This document shows positions 7,655 through 16,716 of a DNA stretch of 64,000 nucleotides, one piece after another; within the stretch, counting starts at the first letter, position 1; every line of letters begins with the position of its first letter. Source of the stretch: Marinoscillum sp. 108. GTDB taxonomy: Bacteria; Bacteroidota; Bacteroidia; Cytophagales; Cyclobacteriaceae. The DNA lies in assembly GCF_902506655.1 (NCBI RefSeq), contig NZ_LR734808.1, positions 1,116,001 through 1,180,000 of the forward strand, written 5' to 3'. A program made the translations under genes and the position numbers. The notes beneath the pieces are model-generated. The model saw nothing but the letters and a program-made list of their open reading frames with translations. It made no database searches and was not told where the DNA came from.

Positions 7655-9454
7655 TTATTTTTGACTAGAAACAAAATCCTCAAGGTTTTTGAAAATTTCA
7701 TGAAGGGTGCGCTTTTCTTCTTCAGTCAGTGCCTTAATTCGCTTTTTGAAATCTGAAATGGTGTTTCTTCTCAATTCCAGCATCTCGGCAAATTCTACCA
7801 GTGAGTATTGGTCTTTATTGAAACTATCGTAAAGGATGTAGAAGGCCTTCTCCAGGGGAAATTTGATCCCATGAAATAGCGTTTTGGTGGTGGGCGACTC
7901 CTGATAACCGCATTTAGAACACCTTCTGCTAAATGGGGCCGATCCCTCACTGTATACCGTGTTGTTACACCTGGCACAGCTATAGTGGCTTCTCCATTTG
8001 AGATTACTCAAGGCCCTCAGGCAATCGTTCTTGTCAGAAAAGACTTCAATAAATTCCCTATAAGTGAGTTCCTTGTTTTGAAGACGCTCCATCTGTATGG
8101 ACTTAATGTTATTTCTAAGTCTCCAGTTATCCAGATCCAGTAGGGAATTGATTTCGGAGATCTCCACTTTTTGCTGAGAGAGCAGCGTGTTTTTCTCCTT
8201 CAGCTCTGCAGTACGTTGCTCCACCAACGACTCCAGCTGAGCATTCATACGATCTTTCAGTTTTGCATTCTCCTCGTGCTGCAAAATGATTCGCTTATGC
8301 GCCCGGTCCCGATTTTCTTTCAAAATCCTCACCCGATCGCTCAATGCAAACGAGAGGAAGAGCATCTCAAAAACAAAACATATATGAAGGCTATAATAAG
8401 TCAGGGTGGTGAATGGGATAAAGGAAAGCATCAGCATGGCCTTCAGGATAAACCCAAGAAAGAGAACTCCAAAAGCAACAATGAAAAAGCGGGCCGGCTT
8501 ATACCCTCTGTTGAATACAGAGATACTTCCTGCGAAAATGATGATCAGGGGAATCAATTCGATGTTTCGATTCTGAAATATGCTATGATCGAAAAAGAGC
8601 GCATAGCCGAAAAGAAGAATTCTCAAACCAAATACCACATTCAATAAGGTATTGATTTTTGGGGCCCTGATTTTGAGGCTCAAAAATTTCTTGGAGAACA
8701 GGATCGCCCAGAAAATAATGGCAAACAGAGAAACCCCGTGAGCCACCTGATTCCATTCAGGACTATTGCGCCACAGGTATTGATACCCAACCCCATCCAC
8801 ACTCATGGCAAACACCCCCACACTGATGATATAAAAGGTGTAGTACAAGTACTTAATCTCCCTCATGGCCGAATAGATCAGCATATTATAAAGAGAGATG
8901 ATCAGAATCATACCATAAAAAATACCGTAGAGATAATACTCTGCAAGCGCATATTCCACAAACCGATTGTAGCTTCTGATGCCCACCCTAATGTCTGCAT
9001 ACTCATGACTCACCACCCGGAAATACAGCAGATACTCACCCGATCCGGTCAGTTGAATTTCAAAGTTCTTGTGGGCCATGGGTTTCTCCTTAAAAGGAAG
9101 CATATCACCCATGACATATTCTTTAAAAGGCTTCCCCTCATGGCTCAAATACACCTGCAGTGTATCGATGGTCTGATCAAAAAATTCCAGCAGGTAGTTG
9201 GTTTCCCCTTCAGGGATGACCAATTTGATCTTCATCCAGTATGCAGATCCTGTGTTGTAATCCTGAGGGGTAAAATTCAGGTTCTTGTTGAACTTGGTTT
9301 GAAAATCTGTCGCAGACACATCCTCAAAGGTGAGTGTGGTAAACCGGTCTTCGTAAAACTCTATGTCCCTGATCTTCAATTGCAGCTCGTGCGTACCAGG
9401 AGCGATCACCACGGGTGCGGCATAAAGAAGCAAATGAAACCACAGATAAATCAT
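7655..9454 (-). CDS. 7TMR-DISM membrane receptor fused to IS1595-transposase-type zinc ribbon and HTH (putative PUL regulator)
   Basis: 599 residues. An N-terminal hydrophobic signal is followed by an extracytoplasmic beta domain (about 25-165) resembling 7TMR-DISMED2 (YWMKIKL, YLLYFRVVS), then seven hydrophobic segments (about 172-380, 7TM-DISM type), then a long coiled coil (about 385-470, LVEQRTAELKEKNTLLSQQK). The cytoplasmic end is not a kinase, cyclase or LuxR domain. It is a zinc ribbon with CxxC (CARC) and CxxC (CSKC), preceded by CLRALSNLKWRSHYSC and followed by KTLFHGIKFPLEKAFYILY, the layout of the IS1595/ISXO2 transposase N-terminal domain (PF12760). A helix-turn-helix-like segment follows (SLVEFAEMLELRRNTISDFKK). 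No transposase catalytic DDE domain is present. Its place directly upstream of susC on the same strand suggests a one-component transmembrane transcription factor for the PUL. Domain calls are from motif reading; the function is inferred. Confidence 0.8.
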   Translation of the reverse strand: MIYLWFHLLLYAAPVVIAPGTHELQLKIRDIEFYEDRFTTLTFEDVSATDFQTKFNKNLNFTPQDYNTGSAYWMKIKLVIPEGETNYLLEFFDQTIDTLQVYLSHEGKPFKEYVMGDMLPFKEKPMAHKNFEIQLTGSGEYLLYFRVVSHEYADIRVGIRSYNRFVEYALAEYYLYGIFYGMILIISLYNMLIYSAMREIKYLYYTFYIISVGVFAMSVDGVGYQYLWRNSPEWNQVAHGVSLFAIIFWAILFSKKFLSLKIRAPKINTLLNVVFGLRILLFGYALFFDHSIFQNRNIELIPLIIIFAGSISVFNRGYKPARFFIVAFGVLFLGFILKAMLMLSFIPFTTLTYYSLHICFVFEMLFLSFALSDRVRILKENRDRAHKRIILQHEENAKLKDRMNAQLESLVEQRTAELKEKNTLLSQQKVEISEINSLLDLDNWRLRNNIKSIQMERLQNKELTYREFIEVFSDKNDCLRALSNLKWRSHYSCARCNNTVYSEGSAPFSRRCSKCGYQESPTTKTLFHGIKFPLEKAFYILYDSFNKDQYSLVEFAEMLELRRNTISDFKKRIKALTEEEKRTLHEIFKNLEDFVSSQK

Positions 9455-9557
9455 AACATCAGTACAAAGGAGACCTTAAAGATAACCAACAAGAATTTCC
9501 CGGTATTTGTCCTCAATAAAACTATTTAAGACAGAAACGCATTAATGAAGAGAGACA

Positions 9558-9565
9558 TAAGTTTG
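9558..9565 (+). promoter_or_regulatory. Candidate -7 element (TAnnTTTG) upstream of mrp
   Basis: TAAGTTTG is an exact match to the Bacteroidota -7 consensus, about 50 nt upstream of the mrp start, in the 161-bp region between the divergent regulator and mrp genes. No good -33 TTTG was found at the expected distance, so support is partial. Confidence 0.3.
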
Positions 9566-9615
9566 AGGTCAGAAATCCCTTGATTAACATTGCACCAGAA
9601 TTCTTAAGTTAGGTA

Positions 9616-10710
9616 ATGGAGATAAGCAGAGACAATATATTAATTGCATTAAGTGAAGTTCAGGATCCGGATCTCAAGAAAGACCTGGTCACGCTGAATA
9701 TGATTCATAATATCCAGACAGGCGAAAAAGCAATCAAATTTACTGTGATGCTTACCACTCCCGCCTGTCCACTGAAAGAACTCATCAGAAAAGATTGCGA
9801 AAAAGCCATTACCAAGCATTTTGGTGAAGAAGTGGCGGTGGAGATAGAGATGTCCAGTACCGTGACCACTGTTCGTCAGAATGCGCCTATGTTACCAGGA
9901 GTTAAAAACATTATAGCCGTAGCCTCCGGCAAAGGCGGTGTGGGTAAATCTACTGTGGCTGCCAACCTGGCTGTGGCTCTGGCCAAAACCGGAGCCTCTG
10001 TGGGATTGATTGATGCCGATATTTTTGGCCCCTCTGTACCTACCATGTTCAATTGTGAATTTGAACAGCCCAGCGTCACGCAGGTCAATGGTCAGAATAA
10101 AATCATCCCCATCGAGCAGTACGGTGTTAAACTAATGTCTATAGGCTTCCTGGCACCACCAGAAAATGCAGTAGTCTGGAGAGGCCCCATGGCCAGCTCT
10201 GCGCTGAAGCAGTTTCTTGGAGATACCGTATGGGGTGACCTGGACTACCTCCTGATCGATCTACCTCCAGGCACAAGTGATATCCACCTTACCCTCGTCC
10301 AGAGCGTACCCGTCACCGGGGCCATTGTGGTCACCACACCTCAAAAAGTAGCCTTGGCCGATGCTCAAAAAGGGATTGCGATGTTCAGACAACCACAGAT
10401 CAACGTACCTGTTTTGGGCGTAGTGGAGAACATGGCATATTTCACTCCTGAGGAACTTCCCGATAATAAGTACTATATTTTCGGTGAAAATGGAGGCAAG
10501 CGGCTGGCTGATAAATTCAATATTCCGCTGCTCGGGCAGATTCCACTGGTGCAAAGCATCCGCGAAAGTGGAGATGCAGGCTATCCGGCTGTACTCAAAG
10601 ATGATGTGACCGCTGAGGCATTCCGAGATTTATCTCAATCGTTGGCCCAGCAGGTGGCCATCAGAAATGCTTCTGAAGCAAAGACTAAAAAAGTAGAAAT
10701 AAACGTTTAA
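9616..10710 (+). CDS. mrp: Mrp/NBP35-family P-loop Fe-S cluster carrier ATPase (ApbC-like)
   Basis: 364 residues. The N-terminal MIP18/DUF59 domain (about 1-85; EVQDPDLKKDLVTL, TTPACPLKELI) is followed by a ParA/MinD-type ATPase with the deviant Walker A ASGKGGVGKSTVAANLA (about 103-119), then GLIDADIFGPSVP and DYLLIDLPPGTSDIHLTL. Members bind and pass on [4Fe-4S] clusters in the cytoplasm. The C-terminal CxxC pair of E. coli Mrp is replaced by ENMAYFTPEELPDNKYYIFG, a form I recall as usual in Bacteroidota. It is followed after 3 nt by an Nfu-type scaffold, which supports an Fe-S role. It starts a plus-strand gene run that reaches 21702. Confidence 0.95.
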   Translation: MEISRDNILIALSEVQDPDLKKDLVTLNMIHNIQTGEKAIKFTVMLTTPACPLKELIRKDCEKAITKHFGEEVAVEIEMSSTVTTVRQNAPMLPGVKNIIAVASGKGGVGKSTVAANLAVALAKTGASVGLIDADIFGPSVPTMFNCEFEQPSVTQVNGQNKIIPIEQYGVKLMSIGFLAPPENAVVWRGPMASSALKQFLGDTVWGDLDYLLIDLPPGTSDIHLTLVQSVPVTGAIVVTTPQKVALADAQKGIAMFRQPQINVPVLGVVENMAYFTPEELPDNKYYIFGENGGKRLADKFNIPLLGQIPLVQSIRESGDAGYPAVLKDDVTAEAFRDLSQSLAQQVAIRNASEAKTKKVEINV

Positions 10711-10713
10711 AAC

Positions 10714-11001
10714 ATGGCTGATCTTGAATTATTGGAAAAAATAGAGTCTGCACTGGACACTATAAGACCGTATCTGGAGGCCGATGGTGGTAACGTGAAA
10801 ATACTGGAAGTGACGGATGAACAAATCGTCAAGCTCGAACTCCTGGGCAACTGTGGTTCCTGCCCTATGTCTACGATGACCCTCAGGGCCGGAGTGGAAG
10901 AGGCTATTAAAAGAGCGATCCCTGAGATCAGAGGGGTTGAGGCCATCAACATCACCACCCCGGACGATCCCCGTGCCAAATTACCTGAAACAATGATGTA
11001 A
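10714..11001 (+). CDS. NifU C-terminal-domain (Nfu-type) Fe-S scaffold protein
   Basis: 95 residues, the usual size for a stand-alone Nfu domain. RPYLEADGGNVKILEV and the CxxC motif in NCGSCPMSTMTL are the family signature; the two cysteines bridge a [4Fe-4S] cluster between two monomers. It follows mrp by 3 nt, so the pair probably forms a scaffold-carrier unit. The next gene starts 1 nt after its stop. Confidence 0.95.
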   Translation: MADLELLEKIESALDTIRPYLEADGGNVKILEVTDEQIVKLELLGNCGSCPMSTMTLRAGVEEAIKRAIPEIRGVEAINITTPDDPRAKLPETMM

Positions 11002-11002
11002 A

Positions 11003-13957
11003 ATGCGGGGGTTACTACTGTTCTTGCTGCTGTTTTCCTTTGGCATAAGTAAAGGACAGGAGAGATGTGCTACCAATCAACTGAATGCCAATGTCCAGCG
11101 AACGGAAGTTCAATCCGACTTTGAAGGCTGGTTGAAAAAGCGGATTCAGGAAAAGAAAGCACAACAGGCTGTTTCCCCACGACGAGCCACGGCCTATCAA
11201 ATCCCGGTGGTTTTCCACATTATACATGATGGTAGTCCGGTAGGCTCCGGCTCCAACATCTCCGACGATAAAATACTGGAGCAGCTGCAGATCATCAACG
11301 AAGATTTTAACCGAACAAATGCAGACGCCTCTGAAACACCCGCTGAGTATCAGGATGTGGCCGCTGATGCTGAAATCGAGTTTATCTTGGCCAAACAAGA
11401 TCCTGAAGGCCTGCCTACCAGTGGCATAGTGAGACTTCAGGGCTCCAAGTCGACCTACAGCCCTTCAGAGGATGCGCTGCTGACCTCAGAAAGTTACTGG
11501 CCTCAAAATGACTACCTCAATATCTATGTTACGGATTTGAGTCAGGGCAACCTCGGCTATGCTCAGTTTCCATTTTCGAACCTCCCGGGCATCGCCTCAG
11601 AGCTGGAAAACTATAAGTCCACAGACGGTGTGGTGCTGGATTATGCCTGGACCGGCAACAATGAAAACACAGGCAGCTTTGATAGCAAAGGACGCACAGC
11701 CACCCACGAAATAGGTCATTACCTTGGCTTACGACACATTTGGGGGGATGGAGGCTGTGGCGTTGATGACTTCTGTGAAGACACCCCTCCTGCCTCAGGT
11801 TCGTCCACAGGTTGTCCCAAAAACAAGATCTCCTGCGAAACGAAAGACATGATCCAAAACTTCATGGATTACACAGATGATGTGTGCATGAACCTATTCA
11901 CCACCTGCCAAAAACTCAGAATGCACACGGTATTGGAAGAGAGTCCGAGAAGGGCTTCGCTCCTCACCTCTCCTGGCCTCAAAGAGCCTGTACTGACCAA
12001 TAATGACCTGGGCATACGATCGGCCATAGCCCCCACCCAATCACAGTGTACCAGTATGGTAACACCGGGCGTACAGGTGAGAAATTACGGTCTCAACCCC
12101 ATCACTGCTTTCAAAGTATCTCTTTTCCATGAGGGTGTGCTTCAGGAAACCCTCACCTCCAACGTCCCTTTGACCACCGGCGAAACAACTGAAATCAATT
12201 TCACACCCCTATTTTTAGATGACCAGGATGCCAACGAACTCACTTTTGTAGTCACTCAGGTAAATGGCGGCCCCGATGGAAACGATCAGAACAACAGCCT
12301 CACAGTTACCATTGCACCATTTCTCCCCAAAGTGGTTCCGTTTTTTGAGGATTTTGAAGAAAGCACCAATTATTATAAGATTACAGAAACCGGAGCGCAA
12401 TCTGCCTGGATGTACACCACCGCCCCTGACTCTACGCCTTCCAATCAGGCCGCCGTGCTTCCTTTTTACAATCAGACAGCCAACTTCGGCTATCAAGATT
12501 TCCTGATCACGCCAACCCTGGATTTCTCCGCACTCACATCGGTACAGCTGGACTTCCGCTACGCATATGCTTCCCGTTTTTCGGAAAACCTGGACGGGCT
12601 GATTGTATTAGTCTCTACCAACTGCGGCCAGGACTTTCTCCTGCAGAATATGGTTTTTGAGCGCTATGGCAAAAACCTGCGCACCGCTGGCACCAGTGAT
12701 TTTAGTTTCATCCCGGACGAGCTATCGGACTGGGAAAGTGTCAACCTCAACCTGACCAAATTTGCCGGAGAAGAGCAGGTGCAAATAGCCTTTGCTGGGG
12801 TCAATGGTGGAGGAAATAACATCTATCTGGACAACATATCAGTGACATCAGCCAACCTCCTCGCGTATGATATTGGGATCAAATCTGTGGAAAACCTGCC
12901 TGTGGTCAGCTGTGAACAGTCGGCCTTCCCCCTGGTGGAGATTAAAAACTATGGCTATGAAAACGTGAGAGACATTGAGTTTCAGGTAGAAGTGAATGGA
13001 GTTACCTTTATGGAAGAATTTCACGACCTTTTCTTGCCTTCAGGGCATTCTGAAACCTTTATGGTGAACACCTCTGATTTTATGACAGACGGGTCCAACG
13101 AGTTTATCTTCACCATTAGTCAGGTCAACGGACGGCAGGACGAGCAGGCCTCCAATGATCAGAAAATATTTTATGGGCTGGTGAATGACACAGAAGATGC
13201 CATCCCCGTTCAGGAAACTTTTGAAAATCAAAGCTGGATCGTTGTGGACCCCACCGGGGTACCCCTCTTCGAAGTATTGCGGGTGAATGGAGACACCGTA
13301 CTTGCTTCTATGAGCTACGGCAATGAAACGGTCAGTAAGAGCTATCTGATTTCACCCACCCTCAAAACCGGCCCTTACAACCAGGGAGCCATTCGGTTCG
13401 ACTACTCCTATGGACAGCGTACGGGATTTAATGACAACCTGAAAGTACTCCTGTCCCTGAATTGTGGAAAAACTTTTGAAAAAGAGCTCCTCAGCCTCAA
13501 CTCCGAGCAGCTGGCAGTGAAGGTGAGCAATACCGAATGGGTACCCGAATCCAGGGAAGACTGGAAAACTGCCTTTATTGATATCACGGAGTATATGAAC
13601 TGGCCCGAACTAAGAATTGCCTTGGTCTTCTCCAACGGAAATGGCAACCGACTTTATCTGGACAATATCAACGTGCTCACCACCAATGACCCGGGACTCC
13701 CGGAGTTTCAAAATCAGGTACAGCTTTATCCAAATCCGGCTACTACAGAATTTAATGTGGCATTTAACCTTCCGGAAAGGCAAAAGGTTAACCTCCAGCT
13801 CATAGACATTAGCGGTAAAGTGTTATTTGATCAGGACTTCAGCAACATCATCAACCAAACAATCAACCTCAAAGCGCCCTCTCAAAGTGGCTTCTACATT
13901 CTTCATGTAACCGGCCAGGAGATTAGCTACACCAAAAGATTGTTTATCAGACAATAG
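11003..13957 (+). CDS. Secreted M43-family (pappalysin/cytophagalysin-like) zinc metalloprotease with T9SS sorting domain
   Basis: 984 residues. Signal peptide MRGLLLFLLLFSFGISKG. Catalytic domain about 60-320 with the extended zinc motif HEIGHYLGLRH (residues 235-245, HExxHxxGxxH), preceded by VVLDY and followed by the conserved MxxNFMDYTDD Met-turn region. The metzincin core therefore looks intact. The middle has two repeats of a CARDB-like then MAM/jelly-roll-like unit (FEDFEES...LDFRYAYASR and QETFENQSW...IRFDYSYGQRT). The C-terminus is a type A T9SS sorting domain (YPNPATTEFNV, LIDISGKVLF, GFYILHV, ending KRLFIRQ). Expected to be exported and attached to, or released from, the cell surface. 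It starts 1 nt after nfu, although the functions are unrelated. Confidence 0.93.
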   Translation: MRGLLLFLLLFSFGISKGQERCATNQLNANVQRTEVQSDFEGWLKKRIQEKKAQQAVSPRRATAYQIPVVFHIIHDGSPVGSGSNISDDKILEQLQIINEDFNRTNADASETPAEYQDVAADAEIEFILAKQDPEGLPTSGIVRLQGSKSTYSPSEDALLTSESYWPQNDYLNIYVTDLSQGNLGYAQFPFSNLPGIASELENYKSTDGVVLDYAWTGNNENTGSFDSKGRTATHEIGHYLGLRHIWGDGGCGVDDFCEDTPPASGSSTGCPKNKISCETKDMIQNFMDYTDDVCMNLFTTCQKLRMHTVLEESPRRASLLTSPGLKEPVLTNNDLGIRSAIAPTQSQCTSMVTPGVQVRNYGLNPITAFKVSLFHEGVLQETLTSNVPLTTGETTEINFTPLFLDDQDANELTFVVTQVNGGPDGNDQNNSLTVTIAPFLPKVVPFFEDFEESTNYYKITETGAQSAWMYTTAPDSTPSNQAAVLPFYNQTANFGYQDFLITPTLDFSALTSVQLDFRYAYASRFSENLDGLIVLVSTNCGQDFLLQNMVFERYGKNLRTAGTSDFSFIPDELSDWESVNLNLTKFAGEEQVQIAFAGVNGGGNNIYLDNISVTSANLLAYDIGIKSVENLPVVSCEQSAFPLVEIKNYGYENVRDIEFQVEVNGVTFMEEFHDLFLPSGHSETFMVNTSDFMTDGSNEFIFTISQVNGRQDEQASNDQKIFYGLVNDTEDAIPVQETFENQSWIVVDPTGVPLFEVLRVNGDTVLASMSYGNETVSKSYLISPTLKTGPYNQGAIRFDYSYGQRTGFNDNLKVLLSLNCGKTFEKELLSLNSEQLAVKVSNTEWVPESREDWKTAFIDITEYMNWPELRIALVFSNGNGNRLYLDNINVLTTNDPGLPEFQNQVQLYPNPATTEFNVAFNLPERQKVNLQLIDISGKVLFDQDFSNIINQTINLKAPSQSGFYILHVTGQEISYTKRLFIRQ

Positions 13958-13987
13958 AAATCCCAAATCAGGTTAATTTTACCGCCC

Positions 13988-16645
13988 ATGAGGATAGGAA
14001 TTATTTTTGGAGGTCAGTCTCGCGAAAGAGAGATTTCATTTGCCGGCGGACGTACCGTCTACGATAATCTAAACAAAACACTTTTTACTCCAGTACCCAT
14101 ATTCATTGATAGTCTGGGCAACTTCATACTCCTTGACTGGCAGTACCTTTACAAAGGCACCATCAGGGATTTCTATCCATCTGCCGAGCATCTACCTCAC
14201 AGCCCACACTTCTTTCAGGTATACTCCGAGTCGCTGCAGAATGAGCCAGACCGACTGGAGAAGAGCATGGCGGCTGTTGGACAGAAAATTACCCCTGACC
14301 AGCTTTCAAAGCACATAGATTTCGCTTTTCTGGCCCTGCATGGGCCCTATGGTGAAGATGGAAACATCCAAGGCATTCTGGAGTGGTACGGCATTCCCTA
14401 TTCGGGAGCAGGCATATTACCCAGCAGCATCGGCATTGACAAAGAAGTACAAAAACGTGTCCTGAAAACTGCCGGTTTTGAAACGCCAAAAAGTACTTCC
14501 ATCGAACGTTCCCAGTGGCTAAACAGCCAAAGTGCAGTTATCCAAAACCTGGAGCGAGAGTTTAGCTACCCGATGGTGATCAAAGCGCCCCATCAGGGCT
14601 CCTCCATAGGTGTAAGCATCGCGCAAGACAAGAATTCTTTGCTCGCCGGGCTTAATCGGTCGTTTTTCATTGAAAGCATCGACATAGCCAGCTGGAAAGC
14701 TAAGTCAGATGAGCAAAAACGCAACTTTCTCGTCACGTTTACGGACATCAGAGAAGGTCTCGGATTCCCGGTTCTGGTTGATGGAAAGATGGTCTATCAT
14801 CCTGAAAACCTCTGGGAGTTACTGGATCAAAGTAAGGAAAGCACCCTCAAACTTGAGTCTCCCAATGGAGAAGCACTCGTACTGGTAGAATCATTCATTG
14901 AAGGCCGGGAGTTTTCGTGTATTGTCATTGAAGATGAGACTGGCGCTCCCATGGCCCTGCCACCTACGGAAATCAAAAAACGAACAGACCTTTTCGATTA
15001 CCGATCCAAATACCTGCCCGGAATTAGCCGCAAGATTACGCCAATCGATCTGCCCGATCAGGACATTGAGAGGATCATGAGGAAATCTGAGGCCCTTTTC
15101 ACCGCCCTGCACAGCCAGGTATATGCCCGAATTGATGGCTTTTTCACGGCTGAGGGTGACATCTTTCTGAACGATCCTAACACTACTTCGGGTATGCTGC
15201 CGTCTTCCTTCTTTTTCCATCAGGCAGCGGAAATCGGCTTCAATCCATCACAGTTTCTGACCTATATCATTTCCAGAAGTATATCAGCTAGACTGAATGC
15301 CGGGAAAAAGATCTATCACCTACTGACACTGGCACAAACCCTGCGCACCAGCCTGCAACAGGCCGCTGCCCATCAGGGTGAGAAAATCAAAGTAGCGGTG
15401 ATCATGGGTGGGTTCTCCTCTGAAAGACACATCAGTGTAGAGAGTGGACGAAACATCTATGAAAAATTGGCCTCATCAGGCAAATACCTGCCCATCCCAA
15501 TTTTCCTGACTGGTGATGAAACCAAACACTTGCTCTATCAGCTCCCCATCAACATCATGCTGAAGGACAATGCCGATGATATCCGTGAAAAAATCACACA
15601 TCACAGTGAGGTCACACACCCGGTCATTGCTGAGATCAGAAGAAAAGCACATCATCTCATGGAGCAGTTTGCCTATGAGGAAGCCCTGCAGTTGGAATCT
15701 CTCACTTATGACGAACTGGCAACGCGTGTAGATTTTGCTTTTATCGCTTTGCATGGCAGACCCGGAGAAGATGGTGCGGTGCAGGAGCAACTGGAACTGA
15801 GAGACGTCCCCTACAATGGATCCGGAGTGGAAAGCTCCAAGATCTCCATCAACAAATACGACACGAATGAGCTCCTCCGGGCCAATGGGATCCTGGTGGC
15901 CGATCACATGCTGGTCTATCAGGAAGAATATCAACAAAACCCTGAGAAAATCATCGAATCCATCACCTCCCGATTTAGTCTGCCGCTCATTGCCAAACCA
16001 GCAGATGATGGTTGCTCCTCTGCCGTAAAGAAGATCAAAACCCGTGAAGAGTTGATCGCTTTCGCTGAAATGATGTTTAGAACGCAGGAGGCTTTCCTGC
16101 CTGAACCAATGAGAACCCTGAACCTCAAGGCCAATGAAGAGTTTCCTCAGAAAAACTTCTTTTTGGTAGAGTCACTCATCAGTGCGGAAGGCGCGGATAA
16201 ATTTCTGGAGATTACAGGTGGCATGCTCACTCATCTTCAGCCAGATGGTAGTCTGAGTTACGAAGTTTTTGAGCCTTCTGAAGCCCTGGCATCCGGCGAA
16301 GTGCTTTCCCTCGAGGAAAAATTTCTGGCTGGTGAAGGTCAAAACATCACCCCTGCCCGATTTGCAGACACAGCGGAAGGTTATGCGGCCATTGCCAAGT
16401 CGGTAAAAGAGACCCTGGAGAAAACGGCAAGGACCATTCAGGTAGAGGGCTACTGCCGGATCGACGCCTTTGTGCGAATCTCTGGACAGCAAGCAGACAC
16501 CATCATCATTGAGATCAATTCGCTGCCCGGCATGACACCCGCCACCGCTATTTTTCATCAGGCAGCACTCAATAATATGAAACCATATGAGTTTATAGAC
16601 CAAATCATTCAATATGGGTTTGCCAGACATCAGGTGGAAAAATGA
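13988..16645 (+). CDS. ddl: Double D-alanine--D-alanine ligase: two Ddl/ATP-grasp units fused in one chain
   Basis: 885 residues, about 2.5 times a normal Ddl. Two complete Ddl-like units are visible. Unit 1 (about 1-455) has FGGQSREREIS, ALHGPYGEDGNIQG, KAPHQGSSIGVS, VESFIEGREFS, FDYRSKYLPG and RIDGFF...NDPNTTSGMLPSS. Unit 2 (about 466-880) has MGGFSSERHIS, ALHGRPGEDGAVQE, KPADDGCSSAV, EEKFLAGEGQNITPA and RIDAFV...IEINSLPGMTPA. In unit 1 the Mg-binding Glu of the usual NExNTxPG is Asp (NDPNTTSG) and PG is missing; unit 2 keeps E and N. Ddl makes the D-Ala-D-Ala dipeptide for peptidoglycan. The PASTA gene 71 nt downstream fits the wall locus seen in Bacteroidota. Whether both units are active, or one makes another dipeptide, is open. 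Confidence 0.9.
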   Translation: MRIGIIFGGQSREREISFAGGRTVYDNLNKTLFTPVPIFIDSLGNFILLDWQYLYKGTIRDFYPSAEHLPHSPHFFQVYSESLQNEPDRLEKSMAAVGQKITPDQLSKHIDFAFLALHGPYGEDGNIQGILEWYGIPYSGAGILPSSIGIDKEVQKRVLKTAGFETPKSTSIERSQWLNSQSAVIQNLEREFSYPMVIKAPHQGSSIGVSIAQDKNSLLAGLNRSFFIESIDIASWKAKSDEQKRNFLVTFTDIREGLGFPVLVDGKMVYHPENLWELLDQSKESTLKLESPNGEALVLVESFIEGREFSCIVIEDETGAPMALPPTEIKKRTDLFDYRSKYLPGISRKITPIDLPDQDIERIMRKSEALFTALHSQVYARIDGFFTAEGDIFLNDPNTTSGMLPSSFFFHQAAEIGFNPSQFLTYIISRSISARLNAGKKIYHLLTLAQTLRTSLQQAAAHQGEKIKVAVIMGGFSSERHISVESGRNIYEKLASSGKYLPIPIFLTGDETKHLLYQLPINIMLKDNADDIREKITHHSEVTHPVIAEIRRKAHHLMEQFAYEEALQLESLTYDELATRVDFAFIALHGRPGEDGAVQEQLELRDVPYNGSGVESSKISINKYDTNELLRANGILVADHMLVYQEEYQQNPEKIIESITSRFSLPLIAKPADDGCSSAVKKIKTREELIAFAEMMFRTQEAFLPEPMRTLNLKANEEFPQKNFFLVESLISAEGADKFLEITGGMLTHLQPDGSLSYEVFEPSEALASGEVLSLEEKFLAGEGQNITPARFADTAEGYAAIAKSVKETLEKTARTIQVEGYCRIDAFVRISGQQADTIIIEINSLPGMTPATAIFHQAALNNMKPYEFIDQIIQYGFARHQVEK

Positions 16646-16716
16646 TAAGCCCTCAATGAAAGATTTACAGTTTGTTTATCTTCGATTTTCAACAAGACCA
16701 GAACTTATAGATATCT

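Noticed and set aside
7655-9454. Intact IS1595 transposase
   Set aside because: Only the zinc ribbon and HTH are present; the catalytic DDE domain and terminal inverted repeats are missing, and most of the gene is a membrane receptor.
8738-9529. 263-codon plus-strand frame
   Set aside because: Antisense to the membrane receptor; no recognisable domain, His/Ile-rich shadow composition.
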